Shown: positions 34,685-47,300, counted from the first letter of the stretch. The stretch is 64,000 nt of DNA from Tetradesmus obliquus (GCA_030272155.1 CP126205.1:3522501-3586500); one strand, 5' to 3'. The notes: generated by a model not told the origin, from the letters alone. Translations and numbers: made by a program.

Positions 34685-36706
34685 TTTCGGGCACATGCAT
34701 GCGAAGCTTCGTTGCTGCTGCCCACACCAGTGCTCACACGCAGCTGTTGAGGTGTTGAGCCCCCAGGGCGCCCTCGAAACACCCACAAACCCTCCCCCCG
34801 CCTTTGCTGTGCAGGCTGTCCAACACTCAAGGCAGCACCAAAGGCAGCAGCAAGAGGCAGCTGCTGTCCAAACCAGTATGCAGCTACTGGGCTGCGCCCC
34901 CCCTTGCCCAAATACAAGCACGCCCACCTTGCTGTGCAGGCTGTCCAGCACCAGGGGCACGCACACAAAGTGGTCAGGGGGGTACGCGGCCAGGTCATCC
35001 CTGAAGGTGCGCAGGCTGCTGAACACCTCACACGCGCCCCTGCACGCATTTGTTCATAGCGGCGGAACAGCAACAAATTAGGGGTGTGTGCCGCGATTAA
35101 AATGTCACTCACTGACAGATAGAGCTAGCAGCTCCTACTGCGTCTACTGCTGCTGCCGTCAGTCGGCCAGTGGCTGGGAGGAGGCATGCACAGCGTACCA
35201 GCGCACTGCCTACCACATGCATTTGCTGGCAACTGCTGCGCACCTTGAGCCCAACAAAGGCGAGCCTGCAATCAGCCGCCGCGTCATTGCAACACTCACT
35301 GCACAATACAGCCATGAAGACCCACCTCTCCCCCCCCCCCCACACACACACCCTCCTCCCCAATCACCCCCCCCCCCCCCCACACACACACACCTGCTGA
35401 AGAGGTAGTAGGCTGCTGTGCGCTGGTAGATGTGCCACGGCGGCAGCAGCGACAGGCTGGAGTCACCGGGAGACACCTGCAGCAGGACGAGGGGGGCAAA
35501 GCACAGTGCAGCAGGCGGATGTCGGCCTTCACGGCTGCTGCATTCGACAGCTCTGTGATTTGTTTTAGTGGCACCCTTGCTGAATTGGCTGCATAGTGTC
35601 AGCAGCAGCAAGCACAGGACAGCCCTGTACAGAGGTGGCAGCATGTGCTGACACTCCCTCAACTGGTCTGTCAAGGCTGCTACATCATGTGTGCTGGCTG
35701 TCAGCTTGCTGAGGAGCATTGCTGGCAAGCCCCTGAGCTATCCCAGCACTGCGCCACCTGCATGTCTTGCGTGCCCTGCCTCCCCCCCCCCCTCCCCCCC
35801 CCGCACACACACACCTGCATGTCTTGCGTGCCCTGCCTCCCCTCAACTTGCTGTTGCTTTGTCACCCCCCCACCCCCCCACACACCTGCAGGAAGTAGTC
35901 CAGGTGGTTCACCTGGTAGGCCAGGTTGCCATGGGACAGGCACACACCCTTGGGGTGGCCTGGGGAGAAGAGGAGAGAGATGCGGCAGGCAGGCAGCAAG
36001 GCAGCAGGCACAGCCACCTCCCGTCAAAGTGCTGACACGCACATAGGTGGGTTCCCATGCACAATCTCGCCGACAGCAGCTTCAGCTTCGCTGCTGCACA
36101 GCAGGGCTGCCCCAGCCTCACCGCCCAGGCTGCCCAAGCAGCCCACCCCTTGCTGCTGCCGGCTACACCCCTTGCTGCTGCCGGCTACACAACTGCACTC
36201 CACCACCCAAATTGCAGTGCCACTAATTGATCAGCACTGTCATTAATAATAATACAATGTACATGTATTAAAAACTACAAATCAATACCACAACAACGAG
36301 TTCATTCAGAACCCACCTGTGGTGCATGGTGTATACTAGTGTCACCAAACTGTTCCTGCTGCAGCCTGCAGCAGCAAAGCGCCCTCAGCTCCCCCCCAGC
36401 AGCCAGCACTGCCTCAGTGCCCAGCACAGCCACACTGGTTGATCGTTACTGTCAACACTACTATAGCTTGATTGATTGCTGCAAACCCTTGTCACAAGTG
36501 CTTTAGAAGTTCATGTATAAAGTATACGCACCTGTCGTGCCACTGGTGTAGACTAGGGTAGCCAAACTGCTCCTGCTGCAGCCCACAGCTTCCCAACGCC
36601 CCCCAGCCCTCAACTGCCCCCCTGCAGCCAGCACAGCCTCATAGCCCAGCACAGCCACGCCGGCAGCCTCCAGCTGTGCTACTGCCTGCTGGTACTCCTC
36701 AGACCC

Positions 36707-36741
<35 letters not shown>

Positions 36742-39700
36742 CAGCTCTGCTGGCGGGCCTGCTGCCTGGCTGCTGCTGCTCGTCCTGCCACAGCATTGCA
36801 ATAAACTTGAAAGGCTGTGGGCCTTGCTGGCCCTGCTGGCCTGCCAGCAGCGTGGGCAGCAGCTTCACTAGGGTGGCGCGGTCCTGCAGCAGCAGCAGCA
36901 GCAGCAGCAGTGCACGAGAGGCCACAGTGAGGATGTGCAAGCCTAGCACAGCATGCTGGGCCGTGCCGTGCCGGCAGCCGTAGCGCAATGCAACACCTAC
37001 GCTGTCGGCTGCAGCCACGCAACGAGGCAACACGTTGAATCTGCTCGCCTGCCTGCGCATCTCCAATCATCCTGTCACCTGCCAGGCCCCGCTCACCTGC
37101 AGCACCAGTGCGCAGCTGCCACGCTGCTAGCCTGCCTGCTGCACCACCCATGAACACCCCCCCCCCCCCCCCCCCCCGCGGTGCCCAAGCAACACACCTG
37201 CAGCACCAGGGCGCAGCTGCCGGAGTGCTGCGTGATGAAGGCCAGCTCGTCAACTGGGGAGCTGCTGCCACGCACCTGCAGCGACAGCAGCACAGCACAG
37301 CACAGCAGGCAGCAGAGCTCAGGCAGCAGGCAGCAGCAGGTGGCATGCATGCCCCATCTCCAAAGGGCTGAGGCGGTCCAGCAGACAACTGGCTGCAGCT
37401 GTGTGCAGATAAGAGCAGCAGATTGTGGCTTGCCGAAGCATAGCACCCTGTGCATGACAGCAGGGATGAGCATGCAGCAACTGACAGCAGGCCATACAGC
37501 TGTGCTCCGATGGCTGTTGTGTGTGCTGGCTGCATGCCAGCTGCTGTGTAGAGTGCGCCTGCTGCTGCTACTGTATGGTGTGCAGTTGCTGCTGGATGCT
37601 GGCTGCGTGCCTGCTGCAGTGTGTGCTGGCTGCATGCTAGCTACTGTATGGTGGCCGCTTGCTGCTGTACTAGCTGCTCGGAGCGCTTGCGTGCTGCACG
37701 CTGATGTGTGTGCTGGCTGCTGTGCCAGCTGCTGTGTGCTGCTGTGCTGGCTGATGCTGCGCCTCAGCAGGTACGCTTGCCGCTTGCGCTGTTTGCAGGC
37801 TGCTGTGCCAGATGCTGCTGCTGCTGCTGCTGCTGCTGCCCCTCGCCGCGTCTGCTGTGCTGGCTGCTGCTGTGTGCTGCTGTGCTGGCTGCTGCTGCCC
37901 CTTGCCGCATCTGCTGTGTGTGCTGGTTGCGTGCTGCTGTACTGCCTGCTGCTGCGCCTCACCGCGTCTGCTGCGCCATTCAGCAGGATGCCCTGGTCAG
38001 CCACGATCCAGCGGGAGCTGCTCTCAGCAAACAGGCACACCTGCGGCAGCAGCAGCAGCGGCAGCAGCAGCAGCAGCGGCAGCAGCAGCAGTGGCAGCAG
38101 CAGCACCCACGACCATGCATAAAAGTCATTGGGTGGCCGCAACCACCGCCTGCGCCACACCAGCTGCAGCTGCTCAGCAGATCATGACAGGCTCCGACTG
38201 CCGTCCCATACTCCCCCCTCCCCCCATCACGCCATATTTACAGCCCTGCAGCTGCTGCCCTCATTGCCCCTCCCACGCCCATCTGCCCCTGCCGTGTCCC
38301 CGCTGCCCGCTGCCTGCCCCTCCCCCCGCACCTCTGCCGCCTGCCCGCACCTTGTTGCCCTGCTGCCCGCTGCCCGCACCTCTCTCGCCCCGCTGCTGCC
38401 CGCTACCTGCCCCTCCTTCCTCCCTCTCCACCCCCCCCCCCCCCCCCCCCACCACCACCACCACCACCACCACCACCACACCCTGCTGCCTGCGCGCACC
38501 TTGTTCCCCTGCTGCAGGCCAGCTGCCTTCAGGCCAGCAGCAAAGTCCTGCACGGCCTCATGCAGCTGCCTGTAGCATGGCCAAACCACCAGCAGCAGCA
38601 GCAGCAGCAGCAATGGCAGCAGCAGTAGCAGCAGCAGCAGCAGTTAGCTAAAGACCCTGCCAGCACACTTGCAGCAGAGCAAGCACAGGGTCACAGGCAA
38701 CTCTGGCACAAGCTGCAACCAGAGGTATTATTAGGTCACCGTGCTGCGTTGTATCTCTCCAAGAAAGGCTCAACCCGCACCACACTTTGCTGGAGCAGCA
38801 GCTGCCACCCGGACTTGCCTAGCACCAGCTGTATCCTTTCACTGCTTCAAAGCACGCTACCAAACAAGGCCAGCCTACTCTACCTTACCGCTGCTGTGTA
38901 ACAGTGAGCATGCCAGGCAGCCTACTCTACCTTACCGCTGCTGTGTAACAGTGAGCATGCCAGGCAGATGTCATGCCTGTAACAGCCGCTGGCGTTAGGC
39001 TTGCCCAGACTTGCCGACTGGTGCTGCAGCTGCTGCTGGTGACTCTTGATGCCCCCACCTGTATGTGAGCTCTACGGGTGGCACCCTGTGCACGTCCCGC
39101 ACCGCCACTATATCACCCCACTGCGCCGCGTTGCGCGCCCACCTGCAGGCAGCAGCAGCAGCAGCAACAGCAGTTGAGGTAGTAACGTCAGCGGCAGCGG
39201 ACCTACGGGTGCATGCCACATTGCTGCGGCACATTGGCCAAAAATTATGCATACTAGAGGATGCGTGCAAGAGCTGTCTTGAGTTTCCTACATCAAGTGT
39301 GGTCTTGAGAAGCAACATGACAGCAGAGCCTGGCCATGCACACGCACAGCAGCTGCTGCTGTACTGCGTCAGCACATGCAATGATTATGCAACACATGCT
39401 GCACAATAACAGTGCCAAGCACATGATTGTGTTCGTTCAAACACCATGTCCCCGCAGATGTTGCAAAATATTCAATTGCTGCTGAATTGTGCCGCGCATG
39501 GATGCATTCAAACCTTGAAGACAACTGTGCTGTACTCACATGGCAGTGATGGGCTGAAAGTCATCCACAGGTTCAGCAGCAGTAGCAGCAGAGCGCTCAG
39601 CTGCTATTGTTCGGATGTGACTTTCTTGCTGCAGCTGCTGGTAAGAAGGCTCCCTTGGTGGCCCACCAGCAGTGGTCTCCTGAAACAGTGGACAACAGCA

Positions 39701-39871
39701 GTAAGCATACTACGCATCAGGGACCTCCGGTGACCGCATGGAACCAGAAGCTGACTACCAGCAGTTTCTGTAGGTATTATAGATTACCCTGCTCGTCGTC
39801 GTTACTCGTGCTGCTGAAGCTGCACGCCGAGCAGCAATCCTAGTTCCATAAGTGCAAGGGCGCGCGGGCAT
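31089..39871 (-). CDS. Long-chain acyl-[acyl-carrier-protein] synthetase, AAE15/16 type
   Basis: Sixteen exons on the minus strand: 39,871-39,788; 39,679-39,540; 39,142-39,059; 38,569-38,500; 38,040-37,963; 37,275-37,198; 36,883-36,532; 35,959-35,886; 35,476-35,394; 35,039-34,928; 34,644-34,420; 33,658-33,510; 32,892-32,693; 32,556-32,488; 32,221-31,929; 31,214-31,089. All are GT-AG and in phase, giving 738 aa, close to the ~720-730 aa of the Arabidopsis proteins. An Ala/Arg/Thr-rich N-terminus suggests plastid import. ANL-family motifs: YTSGTTGHPKG (about 290-300), [18 protein letters not shown] (about 496-502), DTGD (about 575-578), [17 protein letters not shown] (about 600) and a C-terminal TRTMKPRRP. 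Members activate free fatty acids with ATP and load them on ACP for elongation or recycling. Almost every large intron carries partial exon copies (listed separately) and C/G-rich tracts. Exon 1 is the least certain part. Confidence 0.9.
31412..31862 (-). repeat. Two partial copies of synthetase exon 15 (3' edge)
   Basis: Copies at about 31,671-31,862 and 31,412-31,606 lie in the intron after exon 15 (31,929-32,221). Both match its second half ([37 protein letters not shown]) and keep a donor-like site. The nearer copy is frameshifted near its start; the farther one lost a base just before the donor. Neither can replace exon 15 without breaking the frame. Confidence 0.85.
33026..33340 (-). 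repeat. Two partial copies of synthetase exon 13 (5' edge)
   Basis: Copies at about 33,236-33,340 and 33,026-33,142 sit upstream of the full exon 13 (32,693-32,892) in the transcript. Each begins with an acceptor AG and reads [13 protein letters not shown] followed by PLPD(G/R)QQGL, then stops matching. Only the third copy continues into the required [10 protein letters not shown]...DTG part. Confidence 0.87.
33975..34320 (-). repeat. Two partial copies of synthetase exon 11 (3' edge)
   Basis: Copies at about 34,200-34,317 and 33,978-34,105 follow exon 11 (34,420-34,644) in the transcript. They read [15 protein letters not shown] and [15 protein letters not shown] against [15 protein letters not shown], each followed by a GT donor. 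The first half of exon 11 is absent from both. Spacing is about 220 bp. Confidence 0.87.
35330..35880. repeat. C-runs and CA-runs just past 5' splice sites
   Basis: Plus-strand C tracts with CACA runs lie at about 35,330-35,393, 35,784-35,816 and 35,867-35,883. On the gene strand these are GTGTGTG followed by G tracts, beginning within a few bases of the donors of exons 8 and 9. Confidence 0.8.
36318..36440 (-). repeat. Partial copy of synthetase exon 7 (3' edge)
   Basis: A degenerate copy of the end of exon 7, including the region around the P-loop-like YTSGTTG codons, about 200 bp downstream of the real exon end at 36,532. Confidence 0.7.
37097..37178 (-). repeat. Partial copy of synthetase exon 6 (3' edge) and a C tract
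   Basis: About 36 bp resemble the end of exon 6 (ctgcagcaccag(t/g)gcgcagctgcc) downstream of its donor at 37,198. A run of about 22 C lies at 37,157-37,178. Confidence 0.7.
37735..37962 (-). repeat. Degenerate copies of synthetase exon 5 end
   Basis: At least three imperfect copies of the exon 5 end and donor region (gcagacgcg|gtgaggcgcagcagc, coding NGAADA) follow exon 5 (37,963-38,040), mixed with CTG runs. Confidence 0.65.
38428..38480. repeat. C tract plus (CCA)n in an intron
   Basis: About 20 C, then (ACC)n, just downstream of the exon 4 donor at 38,500. On the gene strand it is (TGG)n followed by a G run. Confidence 0.85.
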
Positions 39872-40730
39872 GCTGCTGCGATGCCCGATTGTCCCAAGGC
39901 CGTAGCCTTGAGACTGCATTTGTAGCATCATAGTAACCAATCAGGCAATGGGCCAAGCTACAGGGCAGACAGCAGCAAAGCTCCTAGCTTCTGTGTGGCG
40001 GAAGATGCCGTAATACCGATAGTGCCGAAAGCGTGAGCAGGATTAATGTAGCGTTTGCAAGCAAGATTCCAGTCAAGATCTTAGTTTTGTCGGCACTTTC
40101 GCGCGTTGATCTCCGGTTGGAGGCGGTTTGGTATGACAGCAGTCATTTTGCTGACCTGGCTCAACCAACACCACCATCCGCACGGCACTGCACAGCTTCA
40201 AGCATCAGCGCGCGGCACCATCGGATGTTACCTATTACCGGTTCACGATATTCTGTTCACGTGCTCTGGCTGCTGATAGTAGAAGGTGATTTGCTGCTGC
40301 TGCTGCTGCTGCTCAGACTGCTGCTGCTGCTATGATGTCAGCAGCAACCATGCATGCATCAACTGTTCGAGGAACACATGTGACTACCTCTCTCAATGTA
40401 TAAACCTACCACATAGATGCTCCCAGTGTGAGGTTAATACTAATGGGCAGCTTTCATCGCTTCGCGAAGTCTGTGCTGGTCAAACTTTGACCTCTTACCC
40501 TTGGCTGTTCAAATTGTCATTTGTCAGCCACAGTAGGCTGCACGCCATATTTAGATGCGCCAATTGATCACCAAGCAAACACGTCAAGCTGGCGCATCAT
40601 GCATCCAAATGAGCTTCATACCAAATGCATGGCACAGACAGCCCAAAAGCCACCCGGCGACATGTTCCCTCTCATCTTCATCAGCCCCAGTTGGCGCTTG
40701 CAAGCCGCCCCTTGGCAAGCCTGCTGTGTG
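39872..40730. other. Intergenic, nothing recognised
   Basis: Upstream region of the acyl-ACP synthetase and 3' flank of the OPR-like gene. It contains a short CTG run at about 40,291-40,331. No gene, RNA or clear promoter element was seen. Confidence 0.6.
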
Positions 40731-42915
40731 TTATGCCCTGGCAGCCATTGCCGCCTTGCACTGCTGCAGCAGCCCCGTGAACCAGCCAGGCCGCCTGCTG
40801 CTGCTGCTGCCAGCTTCACCACCACCACCACCACCAACACCACCACTGCTGCTGCTGCTGCTGCCGGGCAGGGCCTTAGCCTCCAGCGCCTTGCTGACTC
40901 GTGACAGCTGCAGCAGGCTCATGCCAGGCAGCCGGCTCACCAGGCTGGCCACCAGAAGCTCCACAAAGCCCTGCAGCTGCAGCTGCTGCTGCTGCTGCTG
41001 CTGCTGCTGAGACTCTTGCAATACTACCTGGCTGCTGTCCTGATCATCTGATATCTGCTGCTGCTGCTGGCCGATGCCTGCATCCAGGCATGCCAGCAGC
41101 AGCTGCAGCAGCCCCTCATCGCTGAACTCACCCACGCAGCCCACCACTGCAGACAGGCAGGCCACCAGCCAGCCAGCAGCCTCGGCAGGCGCAACATCGC
41201 ACACATTGCCCTGTTGCTGCTGCTGCTGCTGCCGCCGAGGTGCGTCGTCCTGCTGCTGCTCCTGCTGCTGCTGTTGCGGTCTGTCGTCCTCCTCCTGCTG
41301 CTGCTGCTGCTGCTGAGGTCCGTCATCCTGCTGCTGCTGCTGCTGAGGTCCGTCATCCTGCTGCTGCTGCTGAGGTCCGTCCTCCTGCTGCTGCTCCTGC
41401 TGCTGAGCTCCGCCATCCTGCTGCTGCTGCTGCTGCCGCAGCCGCCGCCCGAAGCCCGCCAGCACCACAAAGCTGCCCACCAGCTCAGCAGGCCCAGCCC
41501 CTGGCAGCAGCGCAGCCAGCCGCCTGAGCGCAGCAGCCAGCCACTGCGGCTGCGGCTGCACCCTTAGCTTCCCCGCAGCATACAGCGCATACAGCAGCTC
41601 GGCCCTCCCCATTGCAGCCACACCTTCCAGCTGCCGCCTGCTGCTGCTGCTGCTGCTGCGCAGGCAGCCGGCTAGCCATGCTCTGTGGTGGCCAAACACA
41701 CTTTGCGGCAGCTGCAGGCCTGCCAGAACATGTGCAGCATCTGCCACCTGTCCTAGTGTCAACCGCCGCCGTGCATCTTTCAGGTGGCAGTATGCCTCAT
41801 GTGTCCAGCCCAATGGAGGGGCTAATCTTAGCCCCAGTGCAGCATCCAGCAGCAGCAGCAACTCATCGGGTGTAGCCACAGGCAGCAGCGGCCAGCTGGC
41901 AGCATACAGCCGGTCACCCCACCAGGCAGCAGGGCTGTAGCCAGCCCATACTAATGCACCTGCTGCTGCTGCCAGCTGCTGCGGCGTCATGCCCCGCAGC
42001 AGCCTGCTGCTGCTCTCGCACCAAATCCGCAGCCAAGTGTCACCCGGCCTAAACCCCAGCGCCTGCAGTGCCGCTAAAACCCCGGATAGATCCGCCGGAT
42101 TCAGCATCGGCAGCCACTGCTGCAGCCGCCGCACCAGCGCATGCATCAGCCAGGCAGGGGGGCAGTACTCCAGCTGCGCACAGGCCTGCAGCAGTGCTGC
42201 TGCATCGTTAAAGTCAAGTTTGCCGCCTTCTAGTGCTGCATAGCTAGCCAGTGATGCTGCAGCCAGCCACTGCTGAGGTGGCTTCACCTCATGCATGGCT
42301 GCACCCTGCAGGGCTGCCAGCAGGGCGCCAGGGGAGAGCTTGGCTGGAGGCAGCCGCCGCAGCAGCAGCACCACCCAGCCGCCACTGCTGCTTGAGAACT
42401 GCTGCTGTTGATCTTGCGCGCCAGGTGCTGCTGCTGGTGCATGATTGCTGGCGCTGCTGCTCCCCTGCTGCTGTTGCTGCTGCTGCTGCCAGCTGCAGGC
42501 CCAGCAGCTGCCCAGAGCAAACACCACCCGCGCCAGCACGCGCCTGTTAGTACTAGCCAGGTGAGGCGCCAGCGCGGGCAGCAGCTGCACCAGCAGCAGC
42601 GCCTGCAGCCGCTGAGCCTCAGCAGGCAGCAGCCTGTGTGTGCTGCAGTGCCAGGATATACACACTAGTGCCTCTCTGAGCAAGGCCCGTTGCCGCCTTG
42701 GTGATATGCGCGGCTGACCACTGCTGCTGCTGCTGCTGCCGAGCATGAGTGGCAGTTGACTGCCCAGCAATGACAGCAGCAGGTCGGTGCTGCCAGCAGC
42801 AGCAGCGCGCAGGCCCGCCTTGCTGGGTGGCGCTGCCTGCGCCTGTGCCTGCTGCAGTAGCAGCTTCAGCTGCTGCCGCAGCTGGCCGGCTGCTAGTGGC
42901 TGCGCCTGGCGCAAC

Positions 42916-42947
<32 letters not shown>

Positions 42948-43588
42948 CTGCTGCCGACCTGGCTGCAATGTGCTTTGGTTCTGCTTGGTAAACTGGCTCT
43001 GCTGTTGACACTGCTGCTGCTGCTGCTGCTGCTGCCCAGTTGATGGCCTGCTTGCTGGGTCTGTCGCTTGTGTATTCTGCTGCAGCTGCTGCAGCTGCTG
43101 CTGCTCTGCTGCTTCGCTAACCTGCTTTTGCTTCTGCTGCTGCTGTGTGCTTGGCAGCTGCACGCTATCACTGCCTCCATCAGGAGCTGCTGGTGGCAGT
43201 GCATGCACTGCAGTTGGCCTGCTGCTATGAAAACTAGTGAATGCATCAGCCCTTGACTTGCTGGCATGGACTGAAGGGGTGCTGCAGAGGGCAGCAACCT
43301 GAAGAGTGTACAGTATCAGGAGCAGCAGTAGCAGCAGCAGCAACGGTCATTAACCCCGAGAGCAACAGTAACAGCGAAGTGGGACGTTACTTATCAACAT
43401 CATACATGACTTACTCTGTTGCTTGCTCCTGCTTGCAAGGCGTTGGTTACGATCGCCTTGTTGCCACGAAAGCAGCACCGGACAATGATCCCAGCTCCTA
43501 AGCCAGGTCCAGCAGTCTGACTGCTATGGGCAAACCCGTTGGTTCTTTCGCAGGGGTAACAGTTTGCGTCTAGCCTATGTCGCAGCAT
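40731..43588 (-). CDS. OPR-like helical-repeat protein, Gln-rich
   Basis: Two exons on the minus strand: 43,588-43,415 and 43,298-40,731. The donor is strong (aga|gtaagt) and the acceptor is ctcttcag; phase 0 gives 913 aa. The long frame formally begins upstream with a Leu run, but that is the CTG-rich intron end, not a signal peptide. From about residue 350 the chain has helical repeats of roughly 38-45 residues with a recurrent PPxxW-type corner: PPQQW, PPAWL, PGDTW, PAAWW, PPLGW, QPQPQW. This is the signature of octotricopeptide (OPR) repeats, RNA-binding proteins of green-algal plastids and mitochondria. Poly-Gln stretches and a (Q)nDDGP repeat separate the blocks. No RAP domain is visible. 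Target RNA and compartment are unknown. The match is by motif only, so another helical-repeat class is possible. Confidence 0.65.
41237..41440 (-). repeat. (Q)nDDGP-coding minisatellite inside the OPR-like gene
   Basis: CTG/CAG runs broken by 'gtccgtc(a/c)tcc' repeat about seven times, coding Gln runs separated by DDGP or similar. It stays in frame in a single large exon, so length changes here would alter the linker between helical blocks. Confidence 0.85.
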
Positions 43589-44378
43589 AAAGGGCTGTTA
43601 CCGCCGAAAGCAGCAGCATCGGCCCAGCAGTGCAAAGAGGGGTCCACAGCGCTGTCAGACAACACACATGCACTTGCCAAATTGAACCGGTGTTGGTGAC
43701 GAGGGCTCACGCTTCAGCATAAGCTGGAACAGCCGAAAAGTGGTGTGTCTGCTGCTGCACACACTGCCTGCATAGCGCATCAAAAAGGGTTTCACAGCCT
43801 AGCATAATGCGGTGCAGCCTTCTGTACTCGTTCACAGCTCTACCCCTATCCACCAAAGCAGCTTCCTAACTAGCTGCACCTGTCAGTGCTTAATGTTATA
43901 ACACCCAAACCCTAACCAGGGCTTGTAGCGTCCGAGCTCAGCAAAACCATACCACACATCCATGACCAGCTGCAACCTGCCACACACACTACTAATGCCT
44001 GCTTCCCACCCCCTCAGCTGCATCTACCAGGTGCTGCTGCTGCCACATGCCATAGCGTTGCTGCGACTGCTGCCTGCTATTGCAAGCCACTCTTGCCAAA
44101 CACACGCATCCCTCAGGTGAGGCTGCTGTTGCCTGCTCATGCAAGCAGCCTGCTCATGCAGCAGCTCAGGCCCTGCTAAGGCACTTGACCATCACCATGC
44201 CATCAATCAGGCCTTCATGAGGCTTGATGTGAACATCACGGCTCCGGCACGCAAGTTCTGCTGCTCCTGCTCGTGCCTTGGTGAGCCGCTTCGAAGCCTC
44301 AGGGGCTGCATGCACAACATGCACAGGCCTTGGTCAGCCGCTTGACCAAGTACATGATTGCTGTTCCAGTGCAGCGCC
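43589..44378. other. Intergenic with copies of the VPS52 gene end
   Basis: It includes the upstream region of the OPR-like gene. At about 44,322-44,365 and 44,265-44,300 are two partial copies of the VPS52 C-terminal codons (IMYLVKRLTKA and KRLTKA), beyond the real stop at 44,379. Nothing else was recognised. Confidence 0.65.
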
Positions 44379-47300
44379 TCAGGCCTTGGTGAGCCGCTTG
44401 ATCTCGTACATGATGGCGGGGATGTTGACCACCTCGCGCGCCAGCTGCCCGCCCTCGGGGCCCTGCCGCTTGAGCAGCTCCAGCATGCGCGTGTAGTACA
44501 GCAGCAGCTGCGTCATGCTGGCCTGAGGTGGCAGCAACAGCACAGGTGGCAGTGACGCAACACAAATGTTCAGTGCATGCGCGTGTAATACAGCAGCAGC
44601 TGCGTCATGCTGGCCTGCGGCAGGACAGCGGTTGTAGTGAGGCAACACAAAATGGTTCAATGCATGCGCGTGTAGTACAACAGCAGCTGCGTCATGCTGG
44701 CCTGCGGGCGCAGAGAGAATGACCGCTGTCAGTGCCTCCTCACCCTGCCCAGCACAAGACATCACAAGGACATACCCGTCTGCATCCAGGCCATATGCAC
44801 TCATGCTGTCAGCACCTCACCTGCAGCACCTCGCGCGCGCAGCCCAGCTCCCCCAGCACCCAGCATGCCGCGCCATCCACTGCCCACTGTAATCCGCAGC
44901 CTTCCCTGTCACCACCTGCCCAGTCCTGCTGTCTCTACTGCTGCTGCACAACAGGCAGGCTGCCCGCCGCCTCCTCACCTGCAGCACCTCGCGCGCACAG
45001 CCCGGCTCCGCCACCTGGCCCAGCACCTCCTTGTGCATCGCCTCGATGGAGCCCTTCCAGCGCCCACCAAAGTCGCGCAGCACTGGGGCGGCCTCGGCAG
45101 GCGTGAAGCCTGCAGGCCGCAACAAAGCACCAGGCGATGCGGCAGATGCAACACCAGTGTCAACTTTCGGCAGGCTGCTGGCAAGCAGGCACACAAGCCA
45201 GCAGGTAGGACGAATCCTCAACGCACCCAGAAGCACATGCATGCAAACTTGTGCAAACTTTCAGCTGTTTTCAGGCGTGTGGCCCCAGCAGCCGATACTT
45301 GATGCCACATTGCCGCCCACGTCTCCCTCCCACGCCCACCTGTGATGGGCTGCCCCTCCTGCACGCCGCCGCGCTTCTGCACCTGCTCCGCTTTCTTCAC
45401 AAAGTCCAGCAGCGCCTTGAAGTGGCTGCCCAGCTGGTCCTCCACGTACAGCGAGGTACACGCAGCCAGCTGGTCCTGCGCGCAGATGCAGAGCACACAT
45501 CACGACTGTTGGGCCAGGCACGGCCCACAAAAGGCTGGCTGTCAAAAGATACAGAGAGTGATGCAGGTGCTGGGTCTGGTCTGGTGACGCTTACGGATGG
45601 CCCACATCACTCCAGCTGAGCAAGCTGTGTGGCGGAGTGCTGGGCAGCCTTTCTATCGCAAGACGCTACAGCAGCCAACGCCCATTGTTGTGATGTGATG
45701 GCTACTCATGCCCCTGCCGCACCTCGCACTCCTTGATGGCTGCCGCGCCAGCACTGCCCAGCCCGCCTGCGGCAGCGCCTGGCGCTGACTGCTGCTGCTG
45801 CTGCTGGCTGCCCTTGCCGCCGCTGCCGCTGCTGATGCGCTGCGCAACGCTGCTGTCAGCCGCGCGCAGGGTGGTCTTGATGTGGTTGTAGTTGAGGATG
45901 AGGAAGATGATGCCTTGCCTGCACACCAACCACAGGCAAGATGAAAGTCACATCGCAGCAAGCAGAAATATACTGTTTTACGGTGAGGTCAACGTCGGGG
46001 CCAAGTGTTGCTGGCTGCAGGCAGCATGGCTGCACCTGGCGGTGAGACGCCACAAAGAACGCAGTACCTAGTTCACAGGCACCGTTGAGCCGTCTCACCG
46101 CCTGTCCTTGAACATGTTGCTCATGCGCAGCAGCGTGTCGAAGATGGAGGCCCACAGCCGCTCCAGCATCTCGTAGAAGGAGGAGGCCTTGAAGATGCCT
46201 GCAGCGGCGGCGCAACAGTGAGGCACTATGCTGAGGCTGTTGGTGTACTGAGCGCAGTAGAGTGCGCGAGACAGCGATGGCAGCAAGCTGTTGTGTGTCT
46301 GGCTTGGAACATACACGACATGCTCAGAGCGCTGCCTGCAAGGACTGAGCATGCAGCCTGTTGGAGGCAGGAGCTGCACACTTTTGCAGTGAGCAGACAA
46401 GCATCACACCGCATCCCTGTCTGGCAGCAGCACCGCTGCGCAGGCCATGTAAGCAGCCTGCAGGAGCAGCAGGCACTCACTGTCGTCGCTGTCGTGGTCG
46501 GCCATCAGCGTTAGGCAGCTGGCGGCAAAAGCCGCGTAGCGCCGCGTCAGCGCGTTCACCTGGCAGCAGCGCATGCAGCAACCGGCCACCAGCAGCATCA
46601 GCGTCAAGCTGTGCCAGCCACAAGGCCACACCAAGCACTCACGCGCCAGCATCAACCTCTAGGTCCCCAATTACCCAACACAGCACCTGAGCTCTTGCTG
46701 CTGATGCTGCTGCTGCTCTGCTGCTGCTGTTTTGACTGAGTGCTGTCTCAAAGTGCGTGCAGATCTGTTGAATGTTGCTGTTGCAGTGCTTATATAACGC
46801 ACCTCCACCTGGCCTGTGAACAGGCTGCGCTCCACGCCTGGCCGTATGCTGGACGCCTGCACGTCAAACAGCACCTGCGGCAGCAGCCGTGCCAGTGCGC
46901 ACACAGCAGCGCGGCTCTCAGCGCAGACACATGTCATGCATCACAGTGCAAAGTAACACCCAGTAGCGACACCCGATACTAAAGAACTGCGTAAATCCGC
47001 AAACCGCTGGTCTGCGCTATGCAGCGCCAGGCTTGAAAACATGTAGGCGCAGCCCGGCCACGGTGCCAGGTTCAGCCATGTCCAGGTAGTCGTCCAACCA
47101 GTGCAGCGAGAAAAATGCATGTATTATTATTGAACCTGAAATCCCACACCCCAGCCCCTGAGCCGCACCTTGAAGCACGGCCACAGCGCCAATATAAGCC
47201 GGTTCAGGTGGTCGTCCCCCCTGTGCACCTGTGCAGCGACAAACATGCATGTGCTGTACCCTAGAACCCTACCCCCGAGCCGCACCTTGAAGCGCGGCCA

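Noticed and set aside
43299..43343. Leu-rich start of the 870-codon ORF as a signal peptide
   Set aside because: It is a CTG-rich intron end before a cag acceptor; a strong donor at 43,414 gives a better first exon in phase.
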